Source of the DNA: Bradysia coprophila
Lineage: Eukaryota; Arthropoda; Insecta; Diptera; Sciaridae
Direction: 5' to 3'
Length of the DNA: 64,000 nt
Assembly (NCBI RefSeq): GCF_014529535.1
Contig: NW_023503307.1
Span: 1,729,739 to 1,793,738 of the forward strand
Positions 1 to 13,606 of this stretch are shown here, piece after piece. The notes beneath the pieces are model-generated. The model was not told the origin of the DNA and searched no databases. It was given only the letters and a program-made list of their open reading frames with translations. The stretch's first letter is position 1. Each line of letters starts with the position of its first letter. Both the position numbers and the translations under genes were made by a program.

Positions 1-3000
1 ACATGACTGTTGGAAAATTTGAGTAATTGTTGTAAATATAATGGTGAGACGATGGTATGCTAATGATGTAAAAGTGTTAATAGCTCTGAATTTATTATGT
101 GATATAAATTACGAAGACAAAAATTTTTGATTGATCATTTTTTAATAAAGTTAATTTATCAAAATGTTCTAAATTGGATGACATCAATCTGTGAATGGTA
201 ATCAAATATCAATTTGAATTTAAATGGTTTAAACTTAATGTGTGCAAAGTGTAACACATTACCCAGATGAATTTAACGAAGGTGCGTATACTATAACTGC
301 TTTTAGAGCAATAAAGTCGTGCAGTGCACAATACAATCCTTTGCCCATTGTGCAACAATGTCAACAGAAAAACTCGTTAAGCTACATTATAGGCGCTGCG
401 TAAGAATAACTTAAGCATTTATCGCAAATATACTTATTGTTATTCAATTGGCAACGTCTGGATAACAGTGTCGACCCCATTACCGTTTCGGAAAAGTGTT
501 TCTTATGTGTTACAGCGCGAAAATGTTAATTCGATGAAATCGTTAATTAGCTTGCGTAACATTGTTAATAAGTTGTGCCTAAGCATAAGACGCTTCTCTG
601 GTAGAAGACTTACAAATTGTAAACTTCTTATTTAGGAACTTGGTACGTAATTCGGGAAAAGTCAGTTTTGTCACTACGACCCGGCAAAAATGTCAGGGTG
701 TACTCAAGACCTCAAAATCATTCATGTATGGTCCACCGTAGGCTGTTAGAAGCTGCGGTGACGGTACTGATCTACTATTTTCAAGAATAAATTTTCTTGA
801 ATTTTTGTGAAGTATTTCTTAAATATTTTCAAAAAAAACGAGAGTTGCCACCCTTCTTGTACTAAATGGGGTTAGCCCCTCTCGAAAATGACTAACTTCA
901 ATTTAGTTTGTTTGGTTCACTTTTAGACCCATCTTGTCCCATCGAGAACCATTTGTTCCGATTCAGGATGTACAGTCCAAGGTGGCTACCCTCAAGACAA
1001 TCAAGAAACTTATCACGAAAATTCAAAAACTTATTTTGCTTAAGATTGCTTGGTACGAATAATGTCTCGCTCGTATCATACAACAAAATATCGACGTGAA
1101 ACATTAACCAAAATAGTTTTCAATTTCAGTTTAGCATCAAATCTGATTCTATGAGATTTTGCATTTGCACTATTTGTTGTAACACAATGTGATTAAGATT
1201 CTATTTTACGAGTTAAAACAATCAACAACATTTCACTTCGCCTAGACGATCCAGTCGATATTTTCTCTTCTCAAACCGACAAATGATTAATTCAAAAAGA
1301 AAATTGAATAAAAAAAAGAAGTACAAGGCAAGTGTTGGCGACTGTCCATATTTGGTGGTAAATGTACCGGTCATTATTCAGTCAATCACAAATATATTTA
1401 CTGCATGCAAAAGTTTTTCTTTAAATTTATATTCATATTGAAATGTGCACTTTGTTGCCGAAAAGGAATTTTTTGTATTTATTTTCATTCAAAACAATAA
1501 AGTTGCAATGAAACAGGCAGTAACCCTATTCTATATTGGCGACTAACACATAACTGATTGTTTTAATAAATTGAACAGTGCTCCCAGTTGGAGAGGTATT
1601 GACACAAGTAAGTTAATCTAATTCCAATTTTTTTTATAACAATAAAAACTACACTCCCCAACTCGACGAAAATAATAATTAAGTCTCGTTTGTAAAGAGG
1701 AAGAATTTGTACGAAATAGGCCACCTCAAGTCGTTGACTTGGAATTACATTTTACTTTTAAATTGTTGGATTAAATGTCATTGTTTTGAAGTTGACATGT
1801 TTTATATCAATTGATAAAGAACATAAGTCTATCGCATTATTGATTGATAATGAAATAGAACTGATAACTCCTCATACACTACAATGTATCTATAGATAAT
1901 ATGTCCCAACAAACGATTTCTTTTCTCCTTTACATCCTTCAACTAGCAACACTTTTGTTTAATTCGAAATTCGCTGCTTAAGTAACTAAAATTAAATTCA
2001 AATAACAATACACACATCCATCAAAGTCTTAATCAATTGTAAACAATTTAAACGACAGTTTGTGGTCTGTTCATTCACCGAAAAAAGAAACGAAATAAAA
2101 TTTCAATCAAAAACTATAAACAAAACACACTCATTAACTCGGACGTAATTGTAAGCGCTATAAATCAAATGAAAATGAAAAGTCGCAAACCGATTGAGTG
2201 TTAAAATTCGACTGAAAAGAAAAATCGAAACGCACTTGTCGAACAAACCGTATGGTTTATCTATTGTATCTACTACGGGCATATATATAACATGGGATAT
2301 AATATACACACAGCATTATTCATTCATACTTCATACTTAATAAAAATTCAACTTCGTATGATCGGTCTCTCACTGGCTTGTGGTAAATGGATGTATACTA
2401 TGATGTGACGAAAATGTTGTGCATAGTCGAAAAATAAAAACAAAAACAAAACTCGGTTTCAAAATAGTTCAAATTTTGTTTTTATCTTTTGGTGCATGTT
2501 CTTTTGGGAACTATAATATGGAAAGAGCCGTATGGAGAATTTAATCTGCTATGTCATTACCAAATAGATAACGTTACATGAGAATGCAATGTGCAGTGCG
2601 AATAAGGGAAACGGAAACAGACATAGACAATACTATACATATACGGACTTATGTCGTTGTAAAACTGCAAACCCAGAACAAAGACATCATTATCCTCAAA
2701 GAACCCTTCGAAACGGTCGACCGGTATGGGAAGAATTAACCAGTTGATTTTCTGCGGGTGTAATTAAATTGTTTACACTCAAGTCTATTCGGAAAAAAAC
2801 AAACGAATATGCGAAAATTCAAAATGAATTTTTATTAATTTCTTGTTTATGAAACGATTCCACTGCCAGGCGGTGTAAACATTTAGTTTCTTTTTATGTC
2901 AATTACATTCAGGCTACGCAAATATTTTTTCGAAAATTTCGGTTTTCCTTTAGAATTTCTTTATTTAAATAATTGTTGTGACTGGTACAAGCAGTCTACA

Positions 3001-3341
3001 AGTTGATTGATTGTTTCTTAAAAATTGTGCAAAATATGGGATTAAAAGTCTTATACGTTATAAGTCATCACTTCACATAACAATTACGGAGAAATCAATT
3101 GAAATTTCCAAGGATTAACTTGGCTTATAAGTCACAATATTTTTGCGTAATTTTGTGTAATTGCAGAAAGGGAGTTTGCAATACTTGATGTGTTAGTGCG
3201 TTGATTTCGCTATCATTGAATCGGCGTCATTTAAAAATATGTTTGGATAGAGGTCTAGATATGAACGCAACATCAATACGATAAAAAATCCCGTGAATCC
3301 TCAATTGAAAGTGGTCTAAGTTCTATTGTTATGAGGGATTC

Positions 3342-4055
3342 TTTTGAAAAACAGAATCTTGACATCGGACGCATTTTCCATTGGACTTTTTTAAATGTGC
3401 CTAGATTGATATTGGTCCCTAGAACCTAAAACTACTTTTAAAAAAAAATTCGAAGCTTGTGTGGCTAGTGTGAGGTGATCAAAAACGGTAAACATGCACT
3501 GGTCTTACAAAAATTTCTACAGTTACACGAGCCGTACAGGGTTGTGTGGGGTGTCATTAGAAAGGTAATTGCGTGTACTTTCGGGGCAAATAGGGTCTTG
3601 TTGGGTTTAAAATTCATCCACACTGAGATATTTGCGGTTGACGTTTTCAACCGAAAAACGACTGAAAACTTACACTCTTCTTACAGAAATTTCTCGAGGT
3701 ACACGAAACGTACATGGTCGTGTGGGGTGTCATATGAAAGGTGGTAAGTTTTCAGTCGTTTTAACGTCAACCGCAAATATCTCAGTGTGGATGAATTTTA
3801 AACCCAACAAGACTCTATTTGCCCCGAAAGTACACGCAATTACCTTTCTAATGACCCTGTACGCCTCCTATAACTGGAGAAATTTCTGTAAGAAAAGTCC
3901 ATGTTTTCAGTTTTCGATCACCTCCCACCAGCCACAAAAGCTTCGAAGAATATTTTTGAAAGTGGTTTTAGGTTCTAGGGACCAATACCAATCTAGGCAC
4001 ATATAAAAAAGTCCAATGCAAAATGCGTCCGATTTCAGGATTCTGTTTTTCAAAA
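3342..4055. repeat. Long fold-back (inverted repeat) element, about 714 bp
   Basis: The two halves are near reverse complements. The left half starts TTTTGAAAAACAGAAT and the right half ends ATTCTGTTTTTCAAAA. Further matches run inward: the stretch around 3565-3652 pairs with 3761-3850, and 3380-3480 pairs with 3915-4040. The centre is near 3700. A related segment with the core GTGTGGGGTGTCAT also occurs as a direct repeat at 3545-3560 and 3721-3733. Overlapping open frames on both strands are by-products of the symmetry. It looks like a fold-back transposon or large MITE; no target duplication was identified. Confidence 0.7.
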
Positions 4056-6204
4056 CTCTATAGTAAGTAAAAAAAGTTTTAAATTTTCATAGTTTTCCTC
4101 GCAGTTTTCCTAAAGAAAGAAGTCAATCATCGAAAAGTTTCGGGAACATACTGAACGAAACAAAACATTTTATTAAGCTAATTGAGCTTTCGACGCAAGC
4201 GAGGAAGACGAAGAATTGAGTTTTCGACTAGTTGGATTTTTAGGATGTTGTGGATTGGTTCAAACCAGCACATGATCCTCTAATTTAAAGTCAACTTCTG
4301 TTGGTCCAATCTTTTCGACCACCTATTAAGTTTTCAGAAACGGTAAGCGTCTCTTGATACAATCATTAAATCTCTTACTTCTTTTGTTCAAAGTGTTGGA
4401 TACAAAATCTGTTACTTCATTTGTTCAAACACACCATATAAGAAAACATTAGCCAGAACACATCGTTCATTTTTTGCCATTGTGGTCGATAGCAGATGAA
4501 AAGACGTTTGTTAAAGTATGACGTGTTGTTTACAAATTCAAAATATTGAGTATAAAACAATTCTCAGTAACTCTACCAGCTAGAGGGTAACATTCCCCAT
4601 CCAATTATTCACAAAAGTTTCATTATTTTCTATTCCATTTCTGATAAACTAATTTTTCGCAACCGGTTCTTTCCCGAAATTTAGTTTAGTGTATCGCTAT
4701 TGTAATTCGCAGGTAATGTTTTTTTTCACCGAAAGATTTGCATCTTACTGAAGTATTCTAAACAGGTAATAAGAAACTACGAATGAAAGTATTGTTTGGT
4801 CGCAGGCACAGTTATTTCGATATGAATCTATGTTGAAATGAATAAAACATAGTTGGACTGTTGACTGTTTTGTAACGGAAAAAGTAAAATTTTTAAGTCT
4901 CAATAGAAATCAGAACTATATTTCGAAGAACCTCAAACTGTACTGCGAAGTTAAGAAAAATTGTCATCTTGGCGGTACCGTTTAAAAGCGAGAGTGGCCA
5001 TACACCATGCACAACAGAAACAACTTGGCAATTCTATAATTTAAAACTCCTTTTCATTGTAAGAAAACATAGAATCAAATTGTGGCCAAAACAATTCAAA
5101 TCTCTACATTAACTTTTTTGCTGACATACAAATTCAAGGAAGTTATTATCTTGTGGCTATTTAAACTAATTCTTCGGATTCGGATCAATCGAATTTTTTC
5201 TGAAAATAATTTGTACAGTAGCCTCAGCATAAAATATGAAATAAAAAGTGAGACGTGCTCATTATGTCAACAATCGAAATTTGGAGGACATAAAAATGTG
5301 TGTATGACCGAAGAAAATTGACTTGTAAAATCAACATATTAATTTCCAGCGACATGTGTGTGATATAGGAACCGATTGAACCAAATTGATTATTGACGGT
5401 TTTATGAATATATGTTTTCGATAAATGCTTGCAGAGCGATTTTTATTCAAAATTGAATTATTCTTTTAATATCATTTGGGTTATTTCGAAGAATGTGATT
5501 TTTATATGATCGTGACCACGATAAGTGACAAAAATGAGTAAAGGAACAATAATAGTTATAGCGACAAGTTGAATAACAGACTATTAATTTTTAATTACTC
5601 GACATTGTATCAAAAATATTTGTTTTTCAATAATTCACCAGAGCACTTTTACCCGAAATGTTTTTACTCAAAATGAGTTATCGCAAGTACTGTAACTGTT
5701 CTACCAAATTTTTACAGAAACGTCCACAAAAACCAGTGTAGCATGCAAATAATTCAAGCTAGTTTACTTGGGATGCAAGTGTTGTAGTAGAAGAAAACTA
5801 GGATATTTTGCCCTTGGTAATAAAAAAGGAAATCTCGTTACCAAAAGGGTAAACGTAACAGAGGCACATGCATACTTACATGTATATCGTCTGAAATATA
5901 CACCCACTTTCACAAACAGAACACAAGTAGGGCCAGATCCTTTGTCTTATTCAAGTTAAAAGGCGTAATTGATAGCGAATATGAAAGGAAAAAAGAAATC
6001 CAGTCTGGAGGCACCGTTTCGCTCCGTCTTAAAACTAGTAAGCAAATCTTTAAAATTCCCGAGAATCCTATGTTCTAGGACTGGTCACGGTCAGGGACCA
6101 CGATGTCGAGAGTTTTGTGATCGTGAGCGTTATACGGTAAGGTGGGCAAAATTTTCGAAAAAGGAACTTTGAATAAAAGAATGAAAGAACGTTTTGGAAA
6201 TATG

Positions 6205-6445
6205 ATATATCTCAACCTTATAGTAATTATACCTAGAGAGGAAATTGGTACGACGAAATATGGTCCCAACATCAGTTTGTATAAGATACAAATTTCGTAT
6301 AATTTTACACCAATACATGTATGCGTTTGCTTTGTATAGTTCAATTTGCCCTCTTAATTAAGAGGGCAAACACATATACCAATAAACATTTCGTATTTGA
6401 TGTTGGTATAATTACTCTTAGATCTCAACCTTATTATGCCTCAAA
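6205..6445. repeat. Fold-back repeat with a perfect 26-bp central palindrome
   Basis: The centre at 6346-6371 reads TTTGCCCTCTTAATTAAGAG and continues as a perfect palindrome of 26 bp. The flanks also pair: sequence around 6215-6330 (core TAATTATACC, then CCAACATCA, then ATTTCGTAT) is matched in reverse complement at 6375-6440. The left arm carries an extra insertion of about 30 bp. This is consistent with a small fold-back or MITE-type element. No coding capacity is supported. Confidence 0.6.
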
Positions 6446-7782
6446 CTCTCACAGGTGGAAAGTGCATTCTTCACCGCAGAGAAAAAAAAAACTATTTTGT
6501 TTGAATTACACTGCAAACATTATTTCAGGGAATAGTAAAACCAATAAAATTCAGCGAAAATTGATGTAAAAATTTGGTTCGTGTTTAAAGGCGGGAATGC
6601 AAAGATAACAAACGTTATTGAAAAACAGATAATCGAAAGATAACGTTGATATTACAGTTAGTCATAAAATAAGGGAATGTCCACAAATGACAGCGGAATT
6701 AAAATTAAAATTCTCTTCGCTTGAACTCAACCTGTCCGATTTGATTGTTATGCGTTATCTTTTTGTGGTGTGTCAATTCATTTTTTTCTAAATCCCACCA
6801 ACTAATGAACACATTTTCACAACTTCGGACGACTTTTAGACGTAGTTTATGGATATTGTCTAAGCAAAATTTGCCAGGTAAGTTTTAATGTGATTGTATT
6901 ATTGTCGTAGTGTTAAATGTGGGCTGCTATCTTATAGTGTAATAAAACATAACAAAATTGTGAAGTAGTTGCTCAACAAACACAGGTTTTTATGACTACT
7001 TTACATTAAATGACTAATGGTTCTGATAAAGAATTTAGGGGTCACTTGTTTCATCAAAAGGGGATTACCGGCTACAACAGATTCAATGACAATTTGTATG
7101 AGAAAGGTGATGAAAACGTGGATTTATGATAACCGAGTTTATTTATCTCACTTTGAAAGAGCAAGCACCCGTGCAGCAACTAGCAATTGAAGTTCCTGCT
7201 TTTCAATATTATCTGAGCCTTTCGAATCTGGTCACTTCCAAATAGTTGAATATGTTGCACTAAGAAGACTTCACTTTCGAATTTAATTGACTAAAAATCG
7301 ATAAATATTTTCTGCATTTAACGATTATTTTTTTAAACCAAACCCACGGAGAACATTACTGCCAAAGCTAATATAGTCGTCGGTTTTATTGAGTCAAAAT
7401 TACTTCGATAAGATAACGTAAATTGATTATTCATTTTGATTTATATCCGTATGCCGTTACAGTATAATCAATACAATTAATGCAACTTAATGCACTCGCG
7501 TCGCTAGCAATGTGATATCATTAGAACAAAGGATAGGATTACAATATTTTCGAAACGTTCGAGTCATGGACGGCATTTTCGATGAGTGGTCAATTGATTA
7601 GGAATAATTTCAATTTCAAATGTAATAATGAGGAAAATGGGAACATTCCCCGATGGAAAAGCGTTGGATAAAATATTTAATTTGCAATTCGTTAATTTTC
7701 TTATCATTTGCTATCAGGATATAATCGCTTGTACTTATAATGAGGAAATTATTGAAATCTTCAGAGGATATGACTTTTGACC

Positions 7783-8096
7783 CAAGGGGGTAATCACTAG
7801 TAAATCAGTAAATCAAGTAAATCACAAAAAATTTTGAAAAATGTTTGAAAATTTTTTAATTGGCACTGGATTACATTTCGAAGTATCGTGGCCGTAAACA
7901 TATAGGATAAATTTCATGAACTAATACAAATTGAAGTAAATAGATTCAAATTTAGTAGAAACTTCATTTTTGATTTACTTGATTTACTGTGATTTACTGT
8001 GATTTACTGTGATTTACCGTGATTTACCGTGATTTACCGTGATTTACCGTGATTTACCGTGATTTACTGAGCTAGTAAATCAGTGATTACCCCTCG
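7783..8096. mobile_element. hAT-like MITE with 8-bp target duplication
   Basis: The 314-bp element begins CAAGGGGGTAATCACT and ends AGTGATTACCCCTCG, so the termini are 15-16-bp imperfect inverted repeats. It is flanked on both sides by the same 8 bases, TTTTGACC (7775-7782 and 8097-8104). An 8-bp target duplication and termini starting CARGG are the usual signature of hAT-superfamily elements. There is no transposase, so it is non-autonomous. The interior carries a 10-bp tandem array (7971-8070), and the left end carries inverted GTAAATC motifs (7799-7825) that can pair with the array. Confidence 0.8.
7971..8070. repeat. 10-bp minisatellite, unit GATTTACYGT
   Basis: About ten consecutive units of GATTTACYGT, the first ones with T and the later ones with C at position 8. 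The array sits inside the hAT-like MITE and probably expanded there by slippage. Oppositely oriented GTAAATC motifs at the left end of the element let it form a stem. Confidence 0.9.
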
Positions 8097-10035
8097 TTTT
8101 GACCTCGGCTTTGATTATGGTTATTGACTGCAGCGTATCTTAAAGATAAAAGTAGGAAAGTAGTAATTACAACGAGAGTAACGTTTACCACCACGACCAG
8201 AGCGAATCGAGTGGCGCAAATCGCCCGAGGCGAACACAACGTTTTTCTTGTGTACGTGTGTGTTTGTAATTAATCCTTTTCTTAACGAAACAAAAACTTC
8301 AATTTGTCACGCAATTTTCAAAAAGATGACAGTTCAGTGTCGAATTTTTCTGTTTTGTATGCTTTCAAAATAAGAGGGGAGAAATTAGGCATTGTCTCCT
8401 TGGAACTGTCATCACATAAAGTGTCAACATAGCATCATTTTTTCATGGCCTGTTGACTGAGTGGTTAATAAGGTTAATTACACCGCCCATATGAAAAAAG
8501 GAATTTTTGTGCTTGAAGACTGAAATTCGACGGATTTCGACACGCATTCTACGATCGAAAAGTTCAATTTTTCTGTACTTCTCAGAGAGAGGTATTTGCG
8601 GCCAAGAAAGTACTTTCTCGGACGCTATATCCGGGCGAAAATAGATTTTCATATATATTTTTCCGGCCGCGATCAAGTATGTATGCTTTGTTGTTGAAAT
8701 GGCTGTAGAGTGATTTCTATGTTAATGGTGTTGTGGTTTCGTCTCATTTCAGTTTTCAAGCACAAAAATCGTCGTTTGTGACGAATTGTACTATCGTTCT
8801 ATCACTTTAGTGTATATAATTCAGCCATTACGAATTACAGGCCGTACAAGCCAGAGAAATCAAATTTTATACTTGTCTGACACATTAACAAATGCACCTG
8901 GCTCTCGGTCTATCATTCAACGAACGCATATCATAAAAATTCAATGCATCATTTCGACATAAATTTAGTACTATTCATTAGACAGGAAGGAAGTAAGAAG
9001 GCATTCGCATTTAAACTCACGGTCAGTAGTTTAATAAAATCCCTAGCCATTACTCATTTACATCAGAAACCGTAATTTTTTGTGTTTTAAACCAGGTAAA
9101 CGAAAAACCACAACTACCGTACTGACACTAAACGTTAATAATTGAGAAAAAAAAGAAAAGGAAATCTACAATCGAAATGTTCAGAAAATTGCATTCACAA
9201 GATGTGTAATTACAGTTTCATCTAAGCATAATATTTATAAAAATCATAACATCACAACGACCTTGACTTTATTCGATTTGTTTTGACGAACATTGGTTGT
9301 TCCGCTAAACCGATTTACTGTTTTATGTGTTCACTTGTGGTCAAAATTCATTAAAAACTGATTTATTCCGATTGGTTGATTTGTTATGAGTGCTGCGCAA
9401 AAGCCACGACAGCACAATTACTTTACTATAAGGAAGCTGTAGCAATGAAAGTTCTTGGACTTTTCAGTTAACAACGTTTAATGAGCAAGACCACTTGTAC
9501 TTCGATACAATGTTTTTCATTATTGACTTCATAAACTAATGAATGAAACACCTTTGATAGCTGGCGTTTATTGATGTTCAGGTATAATGTTTAGTTACTG
9601 ATTGAGTTGTAAATAATAGTAATGCAACCGGTAGGTCATCCTACAAAGTCGGTAATGTTTCCAGTATTCTTACATCATTTAAAGTACATAAAATTTTGAT
9701 CAATTTGTAACAAAAAAAAAACTTCTTCTCTTCCACTCAAAATGAAAATAGTCCTAGGCCTCTCAGGTCGCCAATTAAAAAAAAAAACAATCTTAAAATC
9801 ACTAAAAATTTCTTTCGTGTTTGTAAATAGATCGAAAAACCAATTCAGTTTTCATGGTCGTAGCGAATCATTTTTGATTCGCGCGATGAGTAATCTCGTG
9901 CAATAAGAAATGTTCGAAATTTGAATTGTAGAGTAAGGTCAATGATACAATCGTTTCGAATCAACTTGTTCAGACAGAAAGAAAGAAAAAAAAACGAACA
10001 AGAAAATGAATTCATGTTTCGTGAACTTGACCTAC

Positions 10036-13000
10036 CTTAATAGAATCGTTAGTTGCAGATCATGTCCGAGACGATCCAATGCCGCTACACCTTCAACTCG
10101 CACAGCATTGATTTTTTCGCGAAGTGAACGAGAAACGGCAGATTGACCATGACGCTCCTTCAGTATCTCCAATATGTTTGGTTGACGTAGGAAAGCAATC
10201 ACCTATGACAACGAGAGGACACCTGTTAAAAATTATTCAAAAAAAATTCTGTTGGGAGCAAGCCATCCTACCTTATCATTGTATGCGACGGGAATTTCGG
10301 GCGAATTAATTGGTGGTCTTGGCATAACAGTTGGTCGTGGAGGCAACGCCGGTGCAGCGTCGAAATCATGATGACGAAGTCTTATCCTCGGACAATCAAT
10401 TGGTAAACGAGGATCCATGAACGATGTCCTACGTTTCAAATGATCGATAAAAAATTGCTTTCCAGTCTGATCCAATTTCGTTTCCCATCCAGTGGGCAAG
10501 TCTTTGGTTAACACCGCAAAAGAGTTGACTAACGCGACCAGATCTTTATTGTACTGATATCGTTCGAAACAGTTTGGATCGCGTCGAACCCTTAGAACCA
10601 TATGTTTCAATGCTGTGTTTCGATTGTATACGGTCAACGCATCCTGATTTGTATGCAGCATTGAGTAAAAGTCCGGCCTACAAAGCATTATAATAGCCGG
10701 ATGAGTATCATCGTTGTTTGATTCAGCACTTCGTCCGCCAGATTCAGAATTTTCGATTCGAGACGATGGTAAGGACATTTGATCCCTTCGTTCGCACGTT
10801 ATAGTACGTCTGATGGATTGATATCGCCTGTCTAACTGTTGACGATGTTGTTCTCTGCCAGAGCCAGTAACTAAAATTCCCGTACCACCAGGTCGTTGCC
10901 AGCTAGTTGTTCTCGTCGTATGATCAATGTAAAATATTCTGCCATGACTGTCCATGCGTGCTTCCCAAGCTGGAGGTAAAGGATCATCATTATCTGTAAC
11001 AACAGCACGCTCCGGAATCGATGGCAGTCTGGTACCCGACATGTGCATCATCGAAGATTCTCCTTCACCGCTCTCTCGTATTTCACGTATTTCCGAAGTT
11101 CGCAAATAGTCGGATCGTCTTGTCAACGGTACAATATCCGCGACTCTGATCTCTGGTGACGTTACTGTTTCTGGCGAAAATATTTCACGTGATCTTAGCT
11201 CAGGTGGTCCACCTAATCCATCCGATAAGGATCTTAATCTGCGTGCATGATGTGTTGGAGTTGGTGGACAGATAGCGTTACATCCGCCGACTCGAGTTAG
11301 GGTTCTCGGCTGAGGTCGGATAGGTTTTGAATGAGCAACAGGTGAAGCTGCTCCATCTGGCGATGACAATTGATGATCCAACGGCGAAGCAGAACGTGTG
11401 GAAGAACCAGACGGTGGGCTTCGTTGTCGAGGAGATCGAGAAGACGGCTTGCGACATAATGCAAAGTGCCTATTGGGCTCGTCATGAGGTTGGTATTTGG
11501 ACGATCCATTTGAAATTTGACGAGAAAGTGGTTTATGAGGCTTTAGAGGTATGAATTCTCCGACGATTCCATTGCCATCGTACGAATTTTCTATGTTAGA
11601 TCGATCCACACTCGTTCCCGGTAAGTCGTCTTGCGGAAATGAGTACATCGAAATCGGAGGAGGTGATTGAACTACCTTTTGTGATAAAATTGTACTAATG
11701 TAATTGTCTGGTCCGATTTTTTTCTTGAGTAACGGTTTTAGCTTAATGGTTTCGAATTGTCTAGCAGGTGCGCCTAGCCTTAAAACATTACTTTCCGAGA
11801 GACTTCCGTCAGTTTCTGGAGTGGCTAGAGGTGCACTATCGTCTAAATTTTTAGAAATTTTTTGCGCCTGTCCATCCCCAGCATGTCGTCTTTCTTCGAA
11901 AAATTCGCCAGGAATAAAATCTACTTGATCACAGTCACGGGCTACATCGCCACCACAAAACAACGGTTCATCATCCGTATCGATTATATCAAAGCTAAAT
12001 GAATCCGTATTCGATTTACTCGACCGCTGCATTTTTGGTGGCCACGATCTTTCAAGCGGTCGATGTTGTTGAATTATTACAGCTACCGATGTTGGCGATC
12101 GATGCGGTAATGGTGAAACGATGTCGTCCAACACGGCATCGTCATCCATACTGTAATTCTCCCTAGCCGACCAAATGGTGTAATATTCATTATTAACGGA
12201 CGACGATGATGGTGATCGCAGCGATCCGTTCGGACGGATCTTCTTTTTCGTGCCACTAGTGCTAATCTCTTGTTCGGGTGGTAGAACTGGCTTCGATTTC
12301 CTACGGACACCGGAATGTGGAGCTGATGATGCCGACGAACACGAATCAATATGATTCATAGCTGGTGATGCAGTCGACGGTGAAATCGCTGGAATGTCAT
12401 TTTCGGAATTTGCAATGATGGTATCGGTGGCGTCGACAAATGGTACTTCGCATATTGAAGGTGTCGATTCAGTCTTTATCACTGCAAAGATTTATTGGGT
12501 TGAATTTTGGCCTATTCATGATTCCAATCTAATGGAATCTAAGGACAACGAATAAATTATAAATGTTTTGCGAGAGGACAATTAGGTCGTTCTAATTTGA
12601 CAATTTCAGTTCATATTGGACTACAGTCGGTCAACTAAAATATTTTGAAACTTCTTTGTCACCCATTTAGCAATATATCTTAGAGCACAATAAAGTGAAG
12701 CATATCCTATGAACTGAAAGATTTTTAGCACATATTCGTTTTATGCTGATCTCTCTGAACCAAAATCTTTTTGTGAAAAATTAGAACCATTAAAGCACGC
12801 AAAAGTGTATCACCCACAAACCAATTTTTCCTTCAACACATTTTTGTGTGCTTTAATGGTTTTACTTTTTCAAAAAAAAGATTTTGTTTCAGAGAAATCA
12901 TCAAAAAACGAATATGTTTCCGCCTAAATGTAGGCTACAAATTTGCAAAGGGTTCATTGCTCTTGACTGTATCCTGTGTCATTTGAGAGATGGACCTCAA

Positions 13001-13606
13001 AATGTTATGGATTGGTCTGTCTTTTATAGTCGCAGTCGGTAGGACCAACAGAGTGAACAATCAGGCACCTTTTTCAATCGATTGTTAACATATCTGCAAT
13101 CTAAACGAATAAATCTGCGAAATTATTGCTTTCTGTCATTTAATTGGAGAGATGACACAGTCATAAATCAAACAGATTTTAAAACGATGGCGAATAATGT
13201 ATGAACGAAAGAGGATAACTATAAGCGATGACAGAAAAAAATGGTTTCATTCATAAATCGTTTTCGAGTTTCTTTTCTTGTCTCTCTTTTTTTCTGTTTA
13301 TTACTCGTCTTAATGAATAAGGTGACAACTAACCGGATTTGCTAATTCGAAGGTTAAAGGTGAAGTGATGTGTGTAAAATAATGTAATCATAAAATACAG
13401 AATGTGTGAAACAAAAATATGTTAACGAACTGAGCCCAGCTGAACTTACCATTACTTTGCGTCGTTTCTTCCTGTTTCTTCGGACTATCTGATCCATTGC
13501 AATCGAAATATTCCGTTTCATCATTTATTTCTATATTATCTATATCACAGATCACTTCCTCGTGAGATTCTTGCGTAACGGTATCGAGATTTTCGTTTGT
13601 GCTCAT
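10036..13606 (-). CDS. HECW-type E3 ubiquitin ligase, N-terminal and WW part (partial)
   Basis: Coding exons on the minus strand are 13606-13450, 12481-10272 and 10202-10036. They join in phase (1, 0, then 2 at the last donor) and give about 844 residues. The start is the ATG at 13606, opening MSTNENLDTV. Residues 53 to about 540 are low-complexity and Ser/Pro-rich. WW1 lies near 550-582 (PPAWEAR ... TTSWQRP). A helical-box region with PAIIMLCRPDFYSML follows near 646-700. WW2 lies near 713-742 (LPTGWETK ... SFMDPRLP), with Phe in place of the second Trp, as in HECW proteins. Exon 3 encodes VIAFLRQPNILEIL and LREKINAVRVEG, which is the HECW linker before HECT. This family ubiquitinates proteins bound through the WW domains. 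The C2 domain of vertebrate HECW1/2 is not seen and the HECT domain lies outside the window. Intron 1 is 968 bp and carries a MITE. Family assignment is firm; the true first exon is less certain. Confidence 0.88.
12730..12917. mobile_element. MITE-like inverted repeat in HECW intron 1
   Basis: Left sequence starting ACATATTCGTTTT, then CTCTCTGAACCAAAATCTTT, then CCATTAAAGCAC is matched in reverse complement on the right (GTGCTTTAATGG, AAGATTTTGTTTCAGAGA, ACGAATATGT). The arms are about 75-80 bp and roughly 85 percent similar by eye, with a loop near 12805-12835. I see no coding capacity. The superfamily is undetermined. Confidence 0.65.

Larger units (their letters stand above)
1..10035. other. 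Long non-coding stretch, probably HECW intron
   Basis: I find no exon in either strand that I can support. Open frames here are short and resemble no family I know. The stretch lies immediately downstream of a clean splice donor of the minus-strand HECW gene (exon end at 10036), so it is most simply part of a long intron of that gene. The HECT-domain exons would then lie before position 1. It is AT-rich and contains the fold-back and MITE-like elements at 3342-4055, 6205-6445 and 7783-8096, listed separately. I looked for HECT-domain codons on the minus strand by eye and saw none. Confidence 0.55.

Noticed and set aside
3465-4006. Overlapping open frames on both strands
   Set aside because: They lie in the arms of a 714-bp palindrome and mirror each other; no family similarity.
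7971-8070. CRISPR-like array
   Set aside because: A 10-bp unit without spacers, inside a eukaryotic MITE; an ordinary minisatellite.
8443-8676. Minus-strand frame of 77 codons, considered as a HECW or HECT exon
   Set aside because: No HECT motif, no acceptor/donor pair in the required phase (2).
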